From positions 45,119 to 109,118 of the forward strand of contig CAMAVY010000001.1 of NCBI GenBank assembly GCA_945861675.1: DNA of 64,000 bases, in the 5' to 3' direction. The notes under the pieces were generated by a model that was not told where the DNA came from, made no database searches, and saw nothing but the letters and a program-made list of their open reading frames with translations. A program made the position numbers and the translations under genes. The DNA is from Klebsiella pneumoniae (GTDB lineage: Bacteria > Pseudomonadota > Gammaproteobacteria > Pseudomonadales > Azotimanducaceae). Of this stretch, positions 1-10,044 are shown one piece after another. The stretch's first letter is position 1, and each line of letters opens with the position of its first letter.

Positions 1-1961
1 TCGGCGAACTGAACTTCATGGTCTCGGGCGTATACACCGCAATCGCGGCATTGAGCGCGCTGAACCACGCACGCACAACCGGCATTGGGCAACGTGTCGC
101 GGTGCCGGTGCACGAGTGCATCGCTTCGTGCCTCGAGCAGGTGCTCATGCTCAACTGGTACGGCGAGAAGATGGGCCGTGGCCGCGTGCTGCCGCGCCAA
201 GCAGGAACGCACTGGTCCATGGCCTATACCGTCATGCCGGCGAAGACCGGCGCAATCATGGTGACGCCTGCGCCCGACGTTGAAGCGCAGTTGCTGTGGT
301 TGATCGAAGAAGACGTGCACCAGGATCTGCTGGACCCGAAGTACGCCGAGCCCGCGAACAGGCCGCTGCTGATTGCGCGCGTGATGCAGATTCTGCGCGG
401 CTGGGTCGCAACCAAGGACGCTGAGGCGCTGTTCTTCGAGGCGCAGGCGCGGCACGCACCCTACGGTTGGGTGCTGCCCATTGAACGACTGGCGGACAAC
501 CCGCAGCTGACCGCACGCGACTGGTGGGTGCCGCTGCAGCTCGACGGCCGCACAGTCAATGCACCCGGCGCGCCGTATCGATTCTCTGCAACGCCTGCGC
601 AGCCCCGCGACGCCGTGCATGTTGATGCAGAGGCCCTCCTTTCCGAACTGGGATGGACAGCGACTGAGCTGGGTCGGAACGTTGGCGCAGCACGCGCGGC
701 TTCGCCAGATGCGCCGTCCGCGCATGCGCCGCAGCAGAACGCGCGCCCGTTGGAAGGCCTGCGCGTGCTCGACTTCACCCACGTGCTTGCCGGTCCATTC
801 GCCACGCGCGTCCTGGGCGACATGGGCGCCGATGTGGTGAAGGTGAACTCCCATGAACGGGCGCTGGTGGCCAACAGCCCTGAGAGCCCCTACTACACCA
901 TGTGGAATCGCAACAAACGCGCGCTTGCACTGGATATGAAGAACGATGCCGCACGCGCACTGTGTCGGCGGCTGTGTGCAACGGCAGACATCGTGATCGA
1001 CAACTTCGCGGTTGGCGTACTGGACCGCTGGGGCGTGGGTTACACGCAGGTGCAGAACACCAACCCGGGCGTGATCTACGCGCAGATGTCGGGCATGGGC
1101 GAGGGCGGTCCCTGGTCCGGCTTTGTCACCTATGCGCCAACCATCCATGCACTCACCGGCTTGACCCACCTGACAAGCGTGCCCGGCCGCGAGGACATCG
1201 GCATCGGCTATTCCTACAACGATCATCAGGCCGGTTTGCACGGTGCCGTGGCGCTGCTTGCCGCGCTTGAGGCGCGACGCCGCACAGGGCGTGGCCAGCG
1301 TGTGGATCTGTCGCAGTTCGAAGTGGGCGTGAACTTCCTTGGACCCTCGCTGCTGGACTGGTTTGGCAACGGTCGTGCCGCCCGGCCCGTGGGCAATCGC
1401 CTGCCGTACGACGCCGCTGCACCGCATGGCGTGTATCCGTGTCTGCCCCGTGATGACAAACGACGCCCCGGGCTCGCCGCCGAATGCTGGGTCGCCATTG
1501 CCTGTCTGACGGACGCACAGTGGCGCAGTCTGTGTGCCGTGATGGGCGATCCAATGTGGGCACAGGCACCGATGTTCGCCACGGCAAAGGGTCGCGCGGC
1601 CGCGGCCGAGACCTTGGACCAACACCTGTCGGTCTGGACGCAAACGCAATCCGCCAACGATGTGATGGCGCGCTGTCAGGCCGCCGGCATCCCGGCCGGC
1701 ACTGTTCAGGACGGCATTGATCTCGCCGAGCAGGATCCGCAGTTGCGCCACGCGCATTTCCTGCAGCGCATCGATGACGTCGATCCAGTGCTGGGGCAGA
1801 CCTTCGCGGATCGCCTGCCGCTGCACTTCAATAAAACGCCGTGCGACACCTATCGACGCGTGCGCCATGTCGGCGAGGACAACGCGGCGGTGCTGCGCGA
1901 CTGGCTTGGCATGTCGGAAGCCGAAGTCAGGCGCGGCGAAGACGAAGGCGTATTGCGCTGA
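1..1961 (+). CDS. CaiB/BaiF family III CoA-transferase, tandem-domain, 5' end outside window
   Basis: The reading frame is open from the first bases of the window, so the true start lies upstream; the ATG at 18 is internal. Two CaiB/BaiF units are visible. The first is only its C-terminal part (the segment with TGIGQRV). The second is complete, from about base 750 (LRVLDFTHVLAGPFATRVLGD) to the end. The second unit has the family segment YNDHQAG followed by TGRGQRV; its Asp aligns with the catalytic Asp of formyl-CoA transferase, which forms an aspartyl-CoA anhydride. In the first unit that position appears to be Glu, so it may be inactive. Family members move CoA between carboxylic acids or racemise 2-methylacyl-CoAs; the substrate here cannot be read from sequence. 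Other lipid and acyl-CoA genes lie further along the window. Confidence 0.88.
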   Translation, partial: GELNFMVSGVYTAIAALSALNHARTTGIGQRVAVPVHECIASCLEQVLMLNWYGEKMGRGRVLPRQAGTHWSMAYTVMPAKTGAIMVTPAPDVEAQLLWLIEEDVHQDLLDPKYAEPANRPLLIARVMQILRGWVATKDAEALFFEAQARHAPYGWVLPIERLADNPQLTARDWWVPLQLDGRTVNAPGAPYRFSATPAQPRDAVHVDAEALLSELGWTATELGRNVGAARAASPDAPSAHAPQQNARPLEGLRVLDFTHVLAGPFATRVLGDMGADVVKVNSHERALVANSPESPYYTMWNRNKRALALDMKNDAARALCRRLCATADIVIDNFAVGVLDRWGVGYTQVQNTNPGVIYAQMSGMGEGGPWSGFVTYAPTIHALTGLTHLTSVPGREDIGIGYSYNDHQAGLHGAVALLAALEARRRTGRGQRVDLSQFEVGVNFLGPSLLDWFGNGRAARPVGNRLPYDAAAPHGVYPCLPRDDKRRPGLAAECWVAIACLTDAQWRSLCAVMGDPMWAQAPMFATAKGRAAAAETLDQHLSVWTQTQSANDVMARCQAAGIPAGTVQDGIDLAEQDPQLRHAHFLQRIDDVDPVLGQTFADRLPLHFNKTPCDTYRRVRHVGEDNAAVLRDWLGMSEAEVRRGEDEGVLR

Positions 1962-2085
1962 CCGACTGTTCCGTGCATGCACGTCCTGATGTCAGGCGCG
2001 TGCATACCGACATGCATTCATGTGCCGGGAATCGCGCCGACTGTGTTAAACAGCGCGGTGCGTTTTCAGCTGTCACTTCCTGCTC

Positions 2086-5000
2086 ATGTCTGCCAAGGCT
2101 TCCATTGCCGCCCGCTGCCGGGCGCTGTTCCCCACTTCTGTGCGGCTGCGCGGCGAGGCACGGGCGCGCGACCACCATCTGATTCTTGGCGAACGGCGCC
2201 CAACGACGCTCGATGGGATCACCGCGAGCGGTATCGGCAGTCCTATAAGTACACAGACTGCAAGCACACAAAGGGCAAGCACGCGTTATGCGTGCAGGAT
2301 CGACTGGCGCAATGCGGAGCACGGTCGCATTGGCTTGCGCTGTGGCTGCCCGGAGTTCATCGCGCACGGTCCCTGTGAACACCTGTGGGCGCTGCTGCTG
2401 CTCGCAGACGAACGCAACGTCGCTGAATCGATTGCCGGCACGGGCCGGCTGGATGGCCACGACATCAACGACGACGCCAACGAAGACAGACCTGCAGATG
2501 AGCAAGACCCCGACGAAGTGCTGACCACGCGCGCTGAAGACAGCGCGTCCGCTGAAGACAGCGCGTCCGCTGAAATCAGCGCGTTCGCTGAAACCAGCGC
2601 GTCTGCTGAAATCAGCGCACCCGTGCCAGCCGAGGCGTCGCGCGCATGGTCGCTGTGGTACGTCATGAATCTGCAGCTTTGCGAACGCCAGGATGCGTTT
2701 GTGATCGAGTTCTTCCGCGGTGCCAGCGATGAGAAGCCGCTGTCCAAAGGGCCGCTGCGTGCCACGCGCTTGAGCGAAGCCAGCCTCGATGAACTGCACA
2801 GCGATGAGCGCAGCGTCGTTGAACTGATGTTGCGCCGTCAGATGGCCGACGGCTCAACGATGGAGTACCAGCCCCGCCGCGCCCAGGAGCAACTGAGCTA
2901 CGCCGTGATCACCGGCGACCTGTGCGAACGCATCATCCCGAAACTGCTGCGTAGCGGGCACCTGCTTGCGCGCACGAATGCGCGTGCGTTGCCCGCACCG
3001 GGGCGGCCGCTGCGCGCCGACGATGCGCCGCCACTGCGCTTGCATCTGCTGATGATGGAACGGCGCTCATCGTGGTTGCTCACCGCATCGCTGGTGCAGG
3101 AACACGCGAACACCAAAACGGTGGGCGAACGCAGTTGGCCATTGGGTAGCGCAGACCTCGCGCTCAGCAGTGGTTTCGTGCTGCGCGGTGACCTGCTGCA
3201 ACAGATCGACATGCAACCGGGCGCGAAACAATGGCTGGAGGTGCTGCGCAAGCAGAACAGCATTGAAGTGCCGCACAAGGATCGGCGCGCGCTGCTGGAA
3301 TTCTTTGCGGGCTATTCCGGACAGGTGCGCCTGCATCTTCCTGCCGGGCTTCGGCTGACAGACACCGTGGGCGTACCACAACCCTGTCTGCTGTTGCGCT
3401 CGCTTGAAAGCTACGACGGCCGGCACGTGGAGGCGCAACTCAGCTTCGACTATGCAGGCAAGCGCACGCTTGACGCGGAGCGGCCGGCCGCCTGGATCGA
3501 CGAGACCGAAAGCAGCATCACGCGGCGCGACTTCGATCTGGAACGCACGCATCGCAGTTTTCTCAGCGAGCGCGGCATTGCGTTCGTACGTGGCGCCGAA
3601 ACACCCAGCGGCCAGTTACCCATGGAAGCGCGGCTACCGTTGTCGCAACTGCTGCCGGACCTGAGTGAACTCGCTGCGCTTGGCTGGCGCATCGAACTGC
3701 GCAATCGGCGCATCGCCATGGCGTCGTCCAGCGAGTGGCAGGTGCGCAGCGGCGTGGACTGGCTGGAACTGAACGGCGTTCTGAATTTCGACAGCAGCAG
3801 CGCCACGCTGCCGGAGTTGCTTGCGGCTGTGCGGCGCGGCGAGTCCTTTGTTGCGCTTGCGGACGGCAGCACAGGCATCATTCCCAAAGCCTGGCTTGCG
3901 CGGCTGGACACCATGGTGCGGCTGGGCACCGCGAAGGAAGACGGCGTGCGCTTCCGCGCATCACAAGCGCTGTTGCTGGACGCGCTGCTGTCCGAACGCG
4001 CCGACGAGCACATCAAGGCGCGCAGCGACGCTGCCTACCGGCGCCGGTTGCAGGAATTGCGCGACGGAGAAACGTCGACGCCCATCGACCCACCGCCCAC
4101 ATTCCAGGGCGAGCTGCGGCCCTACCAGCGCGAAGGACTCGGTTGGTTTCAGTTCCTGCAGCGCATGCGCATCGGCGGTTGCCTTGCCGACGACATGGGT
4201 CTCGGCAAGACCGTGCAGGTGCTCGCACTACTCGACTCGCGACGCCAGCAATCGCCGCATCGACCTTCGATCGTCGTGGTGCCCAAAAGCCTGGTGTTCA
4301 ACTGGCAGCAGGAAGCAGCACGGTTCACCCCGCAACTGCGTGTGCTGGCCTATGTCGGTGCCGCGCGAAGAAGCCTGATGACGCAGGTGCAGCACACCGA
4401 CGTTGTGCTTACGACCTATGCCACGCTGCTGCGCGACATTGCGCATATCAAGGACATCCGCTTCGACTACGCGATCCTCGATGAAGCGCAGGCGATCAAG
4501 AACGACGAGTCACAAAGCGCCAAGGCCTGCCGCCTGTTGACGGCCGACTTTCGTCTGGCCATGAGCGGCACGCCGGTCGAAAACCATCTTGGCGAACTGT
4601 GGTCGCTGTTCGAGTTCCTGAACCCGGGACTGCTGGGCTCCGTTGCTACGTTCCGCTCGCTTGCGCAGGTGGACAGTGCCGAGGACCTGCTGGCACTGCA
4701 GCGCGCACTGCGGCCGTTCATCCTGCGCCGCACGAAGAAACAGGTGCTGCCAGATCTGCCGGAGAAGTCCGAGCAGACGCTGACCTGCGAACTGGTCGGC
4801 GATCAACGCCGGCAGTACGACGAACTGCTGCAGCACTACCGCAGCACGTTGCTGACCAAGGTGCGCCAGACCGGCATCAAGACCGCACAGATTCATGTAC
4901 TGGAAGCCTTGCTCCGACTGCGCCAGGCGGCGTTGCATCCAGCACTGCTCAGCGATGAGGGTGGCCATGGCAGCAGCGCCAAGTTCGACATGTTGATGGA

Positions 5001-5481
5001 GCAGTTGGAAGACGTGCTGCCACAGGGCCACAAGGCACTGATCTTCTCGCAGTTCACCGGTTTGCTTGGCCTGCTGCGTGAACGCCTCGATGCCCGCGGT
5101 TGGTCGTATGCGTATCTTGATGGCCGCACGCGTGATCGACAGGCTGCCGTGCAGAGTTTTCAGGAAGAACCTGCGCGACAGCTGTTCCTCATCAGCCTGC
5201 GCGCCGGCGGGCACGGATTGAACCTCACGGCCGCCGACTACGTGTTCATCCTCGACCCCTGGTGGAACCCTGCTGTCGAAGCACAGGCAATCGACCGCGC
5301 ACACCGCATTGGCCAGAACCGCGCAGTGTTTGCCTACCGCCTGATTGCCGCCGACACGATCGAGGAGAAGATTGTTCAGCTGCAGGCGCGCAAGCGTGAA
5401 CTTGCGGACGCAATCATCACTGCGGAAAACGCAGTCCCTACTGCGCTGACAGCAGAGGATCTGGAGTTGCTGCTCGGATAA
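2086..5481 (+). CDS. SWIM zinc-finger SNF2-family DNA helicase/ATPase
   Basis: The 1131-residue protein is a bacterial Swi2/Snf2 ATPase. An N-terminal SWIM zinc finger has the pattern CxCx8CxH (C86, C88, C97, H99). The Walker A motif DDMGLGKT lies near residue 703, the DEAQ box (ILDEAQAIKN) near 799, and the C-terminal helicase motif QAIDRAHRIGQ near 1068. Between the SWIM finger and the middle region sits a low-complexity acidic segment, AEDSAS-like units repeated five times. SNF2 proteins translocate on duplex DNA and remodel protein-DNA complexes; bacterial SWIM-SNF2 proteins of this type are mostly of unknown role, with RapA-like recycling or repair as possibilities. The gene stands alone on its strand with 124 bp upstream. 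The family call is certain, the cellular role is not. Confidence 0.93.
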   Translation: MSAKASIAARCRALFPTSVRLRGEARARDHHLILGERRPTTLDGITASGIGSPISTQTASTQRASTRYACRIDWRNAEHGRIGLRCGCPEFIAHGPCEHLWALLLLADERNVAESIAGTGRLDGHDINDDANEDRPADEQDPDEVLTTRAEDSASAEDSASAEISAFAETSASAEISAPVPAEASRAWSLWYVMNLQLCERQDAFVIEFFRGASDEKPLSKGPLRATRLSEASLDELHSDERSVVELMLRRQMADGSTMEYQPRRAQEQLSYAVITGDLCERIIPKLLRSGHLLARTNARALPAPGRPLRADDAPPLRLHLLMMERRSSWLLTASLVQEHANTKTVGERSWPLGSADLALSSGFVLRGDLLQQIDMQPGAKQWLEVLRKQNSIEVPHKDRRALLEFFAGYSGQVRLHLPAGLRLTDTVGVPQPCLLLRSLESYDGRHVEAQLSFDYAGKRTLDAERPAAWIDETESSITRRDFDLERTHRSFLSERGIAFVRGAETPSGQLPMEARLPLSQLLPDLSELAALGWRIELRNRRIAMASSSEWQVRSGVDWLELNGVLNFDSSSATLPELLAAVRRGESFVALADGSTGIIPKAWLARLDTMVRLGTAKEDGVRFRASQALLLDALLSERADEHIKARSDAAYRRRLQELRDGETSTPIDPPPTFQGELRPYQREGLGWFQFLQRMRIGGCLADDMGLGKTVQVLALLDSRRQQSPHRPSIVVVPKSLVFNWQQEAARFTPQLRVLAYVGAARRSLMTQVQHTDVVLTTYATLLRDIAHIKDIRFDYAILDEAQAIKNDESQSAKACRLLTADFRLAMSGTPVENHLGELWSLFEFLNPGLLGSVATFRSLAQVDSAEDLLALQRALRPFILRRTKKQVLPDLPEKSEQTLTCELVGDQRRQYDELLQHYRSTLLTKVRQTGIKTAQIHVLEALLRLRQAALHPALLSDEGGHGSSAKFDMLMEQLEDVLPQGHKALIFSQFTGLLGLLRERLDARGWSYAYLDGRTRDRQAAVQSFQEEPARQLFLISLRAGGHGLNLTAADYVFILDPWWNPAVEAQAIDRAHRIGQNRAVFAYRLIAADTIEEKIVQLQARKRELADAIITAENAVPTALTAEDLELLLG
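2533..2622 (+). repeat. Five tandem 18-bp units inside the SNF2 gene
   Basis: The unit gctgaagacagcgcgtcc is repeated five times with progressive divergence (units start at 2533, 2551, 2569, 2587 and 2605). The first two copies are identical. The period is a multiple of three, so the frame is kept and the repeat encodes an Ala/Glu/Ser-rich linker. Confidence 0.9.
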
Positions 5482-5630
5482 CGACCGACCTGCCAATAGG
5501 TTTCAAACGCCTGTGCGTAGTCAGCCCGGCAACGGATGAGCAGGCTGGCCTTGTTGATCAGCGCGTCAGCGACCCACTCGCCGAACGCCGGCTGCGGGCG
5601 CTTGCCGACTGTGCGCCGCGAAGCAGTCCG

Positions 5631-5978
5631 ATGTTGAACATCGACTTGGCGACCAGCACGGCAGACTCCCGCGCGGCCCATGCCTGCGTGGGCGAGGTCG
5701 ATTCGACGCTGAGCAAGATCACCACCTCCTGTACGAACGCACATCAGGAGATCGAGAAGGTCACCGTGCTGGCTGCCCGCCAGGCCGAGACCGCAGAAGA
5801 GATCGGCGCAACGCTGCGCCGTTCAGTGCAGTCTTCGATCAACGCGTCAGACAGCGTGAACGCGCTGGCGCAGAAGGCCGAGATTCTGGTGAAGCTGGCC
5901 AACGACCTCGCCGCGACAACGGCGAAGTTCATGACTGCGACGGCGGCCCAGGTTCGCGCCGTCTTCAGCGCTCCGTAG
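5631..5978 (+). pseudogene. Small protein resembling the C-terminal tail of a methyl-accepting chemotaxis protein; probable remnant
   Basis: A 115-residue frame with heptad-like, Ala/Glu/Thr-rich helical sequence (ARQAETAEEIGATLRRSV, NALAQKAEILVKLANDL) like the final helices of MCP signalling domains. The conserved hairpin tip is absent. The frame stays open well upstream of the ATG towards the SNF2 stop, and there is no convincing ribosome-binding site, so this looks like the 3' end of a lost receptor gene rather than a complete gene. A real small coiled-coil or phasin-like protein is the alternative. Confidence 0.4.
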
Positions 5979-6012
5979 TTCTACCTTCACGCACACCGGT
6001 CTTCCCGCCTAT

Positions 6013-6942
6013 CTACCTCCCCGCGCCCCGCTTGCTGGCCAGACTCGCCAACAACGCCATGGTGTCGCGATAGGCCTCGGCCGAACCGGTCGGCACCGCC
6101 GCAGCGAGATCGGTCACACCCACATCTGCAAATGCCTGCAGGCCCGCTTCAATCGCAGCGGCGTTGCCCACGATGGCCACATCCGCCGGCGTGGCCGCGC
6201 CACCGCGATCCAATGTGGCGCGGTATGACGGAATCTGCCCGTACATGCGGAATGCGTCGTTGATGGCATCGCGACCCTGACTCAAGGAATCGGCGAGCAG
6301 GATGGGCACCATGGCCACGAACCGCGGCGCCGGACGACCCGCAGCACGAGCGGCCGCACTCATGGTGGGCACGGCCACATCACGCAGGTAATCCACGCCA
6401 CCCATCCAGGTGATCGTGCCATCGGCCAGGCGCCCGCACAGTCGCAGCATGGCCGGGCCAAGTGCCGCCACCAGAATCGGCGGCTTCTGCGCACCGACCA
6501 CCGACACCTGGGCGTTCACGCGGTACTCGTTGCCCTGATACACCACGTGCTCGCCCGCGAGCAGACCACCGAGAATGCTCAGGTAGTCCTTGGTGTGCGG
6601 GATGGGCCGCGAGTAGTCGAGCCCCAGGCTGTCTTCGATCATGAATCGATGGCTGAGCCCGATGCCCAGGGCCAATCTGTTGTTGGTTGCGTCCTGCACC
6701 GTGAGCGCTTGCGCGGCCAGCGCCGTCGGGTGGCGCGGGTAGGTGGGCACGACCGCCGTGCCAAGTTCGATGCGCGAGGTCATGCGGCCGGCCAGCGCCA
6801 GCGCCATCAACGCATCGACGGTGTTCACCTGCGGCAGCCACACCGATGCAAAACCTGCCTGCTCCGCGGCAACCGTACGTTCAACCAGCTGTTGTGTGCC
6901 GGCCGGATCGCCTGGCATCGAGAGCATCGTTCCGATTCGCAT
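6013..6942 (-). CDS. LLM-class (luciferase-like, F420- or FMN-dependent) oxidoreductase
   Basis: The 309-residue protein starts MRIGTMLSMPGD and has the luciferase-like TIM-barrel pattern: GFASVWLPQ, the GLSHRFMIED segment and PPILVAALGPAMLRLCGRLADG. Members of this family are often annotated as F420-dependent, but the cofactor is unproven and proteobacterial members may use FMN. The ATG at 6942 was chosen because GAGGGGACAGGAACC precedes it and the homologous N-terminus begins there; an upstream ATG at 7014 would add 24 unlikely residues. It follows the BVMO-like gene on the same strand by 40 bp, suggesting co-transcription and a shared oxidation pathway. Confidence 0.85.
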   Translation of the reverse strand: MRIGTMLSMPGDPAGTQQLVERTVAAEQAGFASVWLPQVNTVDALMALALAGRMTSRIELGTAVVPTYPRHPTALAAQALTVQDATNNRLALGIGLSHRFMIEDSLGLDYSRPIPHTKDYLSILGGLLAGEHVVYQGNEYRVNAQVSVVGAQKPPILVAALGPAMLRLCGRLADGTITWMGGVDYLRDVAVPTMSAAARAAGRPAPRFVAMVPILLADSLSQGRDAINDAFRMYGQIPSYRATLDRGGAATPADVAIVGNAAAIEAGLQAFADVGVTDLAAAVPTGSAEAYRDTMALLASLASKRGAGR

Positions 6943-6982
6943 GGTTCCTGTCCCCTCTGAGTTCGGTTCGTGTGCTCGGTGA

Positions 6983-8629
6983 TCAGGCGCGTTTCGCAAA
7001 ACCTTGATAGTCATCGCTCGTGACCGCGTCGAGCTTCTTGCTGTAGTCCGGGAAGCCGAGGTACGGCATGAACACGCGCGGCTTACCTGGCACGTTGGCG
7101 CCCAGATACCAGGAGTTGCAGGTTGGATAGAAGGTGGCGGATGCGCGGGTGTTGACCACGTTGACCCACTCGTCCTCGGCCGCGAGCTCGGGTGCCACGC
7201 TGGTCAGCTTCCGTTCGCGCGCCCAATCGATGAAGCCCGCGATGAACTCTGCATGCTGCTCGACGCCGGTGATCATGTTGGCGAGCACCGACGGGCTGCC
7301 CGGCCCGGTCATCATGAACAGATTCGGAAAGCCTGCGGTCATCAGCCCGAGATAGGTGCGCGGCCCTGCAGCCCACTTCGTGCGCAACGGCACACCGTTT
7401 TCGCCGGTGATGTTCATGCCCAGCAGCGAACCGGTCATCGCATCGAAGCCCGTGGCGAACACAATGCTGTCGAACGCGTAGTGCTTTCCGCCTGTGATCA
7501 GTCCGGTCGCGTCAAGTTGCTCGATCGGGTTCTGGCTGACATCCACCAATGCAACGTTCGGCCGATTGAAGGTCTCAAAGTAGCCGGTATCGGCACACAG
7601 CCGCTTGCAGCCGAGCACCGTGCGCGGGCACAACAATTCCGCAGTGGCCGGGTCCTTGACCGTGCTGCGAATCTTGTTGCGCACGAACTCGGCGGCGAGT
7701 TCGTTGGCACGCAGATCCATGCCCACGTCGGCAAACGCGCCCATGAACATGAAGCCGCCGTGCCGCCAGTATTCCTCGAAACGCGCTTCGCGCTGTTCCG
7801 GTGTTGCAGCCAAAGCAGAGTCGGTCTTGCGCGGGTAGTTCGCACCGAATGCAGCGGGTTGCAGCTTGTTGCGCGCGCGCAGGTCGGCGTAGTCGGCCTT
7901 CACCGCAGCCGCCAGCGCCGGATCCAGCGGGATGTTCTGTGCGGGCACGCTGTAGTTCGGCGTGCGCTGGAACACTGTCAGCTGCGCGGCCTGACGCGCA
8001 ATGGTCGGAATCGACTGTATTGCAGACGAGCCCGTTCCGATGACGGCCACGCGCTGACCCGCGAAGTCGACGCCGTCTTTTGGCCACGCGCCCGTGTGAT
8101 AGGTGCGGCCCTCAAAGTCTTTCAATCCGGGAAAGTCAGGCGTGTTGGCAGCCGACAGACAGCCTGTGGCCATGATCAGATGCCGTGTGTACACCGGCTC
8201 GCCCGGCGCGATGCTGACGCGCCACACGCTGCGCTGTGCATCCCAATCAGCCGCCGTCACCGACGTGCTGAAGCGGAACATCCGCCGCAGGTCGAAGCGA
8301 TCGGCCACGTGGCCGGCGTAGGCCAGGATGTCTGGTTGCGCCGCATAACGCTCGTTCCAGTTCCACGCCTGTTCCAGGTCCGGCGAGAACTGATAGGAGT
8401 ACTCCATGCTTTCCACATCGCAACGGCAGCCTGGATAACGATTCCAGTACCAGGTGCCGCCCACATCGTCGCCACGCTCGAACGCCTGCACCGACAGCCC
8501 GCGCTTACGCAGCAGATGCACCATGTAAAGGCCGGCGAAACCAGCGCCGACGACTACCGCGTCAACGACAGCTGCATCAACAACAGCTGGGGCAGTGGAA
8601 GCGGAATTCGAATGCAGAGGCGTAGTCAT
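6983..8629 (-). CDS. FAD-dependent Baeyer-Villiger-type monooxygenase
   Basis: The 548-residue enzyme has an FAD Rossmann motif GAGFAG near residue 28, the GGTWYWNRYPGCRCDVES segment typical of BVMOs, a second NADPH-binding motif GTGSSAIQ, and the BVMO fingerprint FxGxxxHxxxW as FEGRTYHTGAWP. BVMOs insert oxygen next to a carbonyl, converting ketones to esters or lactones with NADPH and O2. The ATG at 8629 is preferred over an upstream alternative at 8710 because the FAD motif then sits about 28 residues in. Residues 8-27 form a low-complexity Ala/Val/Asp stretch coded by short DNA duplications. It is divergent from the amidohydrolase, 95 bp away, and followed by an LLM oxidoreductase. Confidence 0.93.
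   Translation of the reverse strand: MTTPLHSNSASTAPAVVDAAVVDAVVVGAGFAGLYMVHLLRKRGLSVQAFERGDDVGGTWYWNRYPGCRCDVESMEYSYQFSPDLEQAWNWNERYAAQPDILAYAGHVADRFDLRRMFRFSTSVTAADWDAQRSVWRVSIAPGEPVYTRHLIMATGCLSAANTPDFPGLKDFEGRTYHTGAWPKDGVDFAGQRVAVIGTGSSAIQSIPTIARQAAQLTVFQRTPNYSVPAQNIPLDPALAAAVKADYADLRARNKLQPAAFGANYPRKTDSALAATPEQREARFEEYWRHGGFMFMGAFADVGMDLRANELAAEFVRNKIRSTVKDPATAELLCPRTVLGCKRLCADTGYFETFNRPNVALVDVSQNPIEQLDATGLITGGKHYAFDSIVFATGFDAMTGSLLGMNITGENGVPLRTKWAAGPRTYLGLMTAGFPNLFMMTGPGSPSVLANMITGVEQHAEFIAGFIDWARERKLTSVAPELAAEDEWVNVVNTRASATFYPTCNSWYLGANVPGKPRVFMPYLGFPDYSKKLDAVTSDDYQGFAKRA
8562..8591. repeat. Two imperfect 15-bp direct repeats in the start of the BVMO gene
   Basis: gtcaacgacagctgc (8562-8576) is followed directly by atcaacaacagctgg (8577-8591). 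It encodes the repeated Ala/Val/Asp residues before the FAD motif and is one of many short tandem duplications in this window. Confidence 0.75.
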
Positions 8630-8724
8630 CGTGGGCACTGGCTGAGGCGGGCGGCGCGGGAGTAGACAATGCAGCGCAGGTGCGGTCAATGTGCGACTTG
8701 TAGTTCGCAATCAGGGTGTCGCGG

Positions 8725-10044
8725 ATGTCGGTACTGCACGCAGTAGCGGTTGCGCTCATCATGTGCATCAGCGTGCTGGCGGCATGGGCACACGCCGAAC
8801 CCGCGCCGGCATCGACCAGCAATGTTGCGGTCAGCGCTGCACGCCTGCTGGATGTGCGAACGGGGCGCTACCTCGAGCGGCCGCTGGTACTCATCGCCGA
8901 CGGCCGCATCACAGCCGTGGGCACACAGGGCCAGCTTGCACTGCCGCAAGGCACGCGCACGATCGACCTGCCCGGTCTGACGCTGCTGCCGGGTCTGATC
9001 GACATGCACGTGCATCTGGATAGCGATCCACGCTACGGCGGCTACAGCTACCTGCAGTTCACCGACAGCTTCTGGCCCGTCATTGCGGTGCGCAATGCCA
9101 GCGTGACACTCAATGCCAGCTTCACCACCGTGCGCAACATGGGCGCAGAGCGTTTCAACGACGTTGGCCTGATGCAGGGCATCGACGAGGGCCTGGTCAC
9201 AGGTCCGCGCGTTGTACCTGCCGGCCACGCCATCGGTGCGACCGGCGGCCACTGCGACTCCACCTACTTTCCTCCGTCGATGGATCAGCAAAGTCCGGCC
9301 GTGGCCGATGGCCCGGACGCGCTGCGCAGAATGGTCCGCCTGCAACACAAGTACGGCGCCAAGGTCATCAAGATCTGCGCGACGGGCGGCGTGTTCTCCA
9401 ACGATGCTGTTGGGGTGCAGCAGATGCGTCTTGAAGAGATTCGCGCCGTCACCGATGAAGCACACATGCTGGACCTTCGCGTTGCAGCCCACGCGCACGG
9501 CCCCGAAGGCATCCGCGCTGCAATAGAAGCTGGCGTGGATACGATCGAACACGCAAGCCTGGTCGACGATGCCGGCATTCGCATGGCGCGCGCCGCCGGC
9601 ACCTGGTTCGGCATGGACATCTACAACACCGACTACACCCAGGCCGCAGGCCGCGCAAACGGGACGCGCGAAAGCGAGATCAAGAAGGACGCGGACATCG
9701 GCGAGGCACAGCGGCAGAACTTCTGCAAAGCCGTGAAAGGCGGCGTGCGGCAGATCTTCTCCTCAGACGCAGGCGTTTATCCGCACGGTGACAACGCCCG
9801 GCAGTTCGCTGTGATGGTGAAATATTGCGCCACGCCGCTGCAGGCCATACAGGCCGCCACGGTCAACGCCGCCGAAGCGCTGGGTATGAGCAGCGATGTC
9901 GGCGAGGCCAGCGCCGGACACTTCGGCGACCTCATCGGTGTAGAAGGCGACCCGCTCACCGACGTGCGCGTGCTCGAGCAGGCCAAGTTCGTGATGAAGG
10001 GCGGCGCGGTCGTGCGCGCGCCCCTCAGCGCTGCGCGCATGTAG
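8725..10044 (+). CDS. Secreted metal-dependent amidohydrolase (imidazolonepropionase/prolidase-like)
   Basis: The 439-residue protein has a Sec signal peptide (hydrophobic residues 5-22, probable cleavage near AWAHA) and an amidohydrolase-superfamily TIM barrel. The metal site is visible as DMHVHL (H95, H97), a Lys in AKVIKICATGG that may be carboxylated, the His pair in VAAHAHG, EHAS and the Asp in SSDAG. Superfamily members hydrolyse amide or ester bonds; related secreted proteins include Xaa-Pro and Xaa-Arg dipeptidases and xenobiotic hydrolases, so the substrate is open. ATG 8725 is chosen over GTG 8716 because AGGG lies at a workable distance. It is transcribed divergently from the BVMO. 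Confidence 0.87.
   Translation: MSVLHAVAVALIMCISVLAAWAHAEPAPASTSNVAVSAARLLDVRTGRYLERPLVLIADGRITAVGTQGQLALPQGTRTIDLPGLTLLPGLIDMHVHLDSDPRYGGYSYLQFTDSFWPVIAVRNASVTLNASFTTVRNMGAERFNDVGLMQGIDEGLVTGPRVVPAGHAIGATGGHCDSTYFPPSMDQQSPAVADGPDALRRMVRLQHKYGAKVIKICATGGVFSNDAVGVQQMRLEEIRAVTDEAHMLDLRVAAHAHGPEGIRAAIEAGVDTIEHASLVDDAGIRMARAAGTWFGMDIYNTDYTQAAGRANGTRESEIKKDADIGEAQRQNFCKAVKGGVRQIFSSDAGVYPHGDNARQFAVMVKYCATPLQAIQAATVNAAEALGMSSDVGEASAGHFGDLIGVEGDPLTDVRVLEQAKFVMKGGAVVRAPLSAARM

Noticed and set aside
7004..8665. 553-codon open frame antisense to the BVMO gene
   Set aside because: Composition is Arg/His-rich with no family match; the opposite strand encodes a clear BVMO with all motifs.
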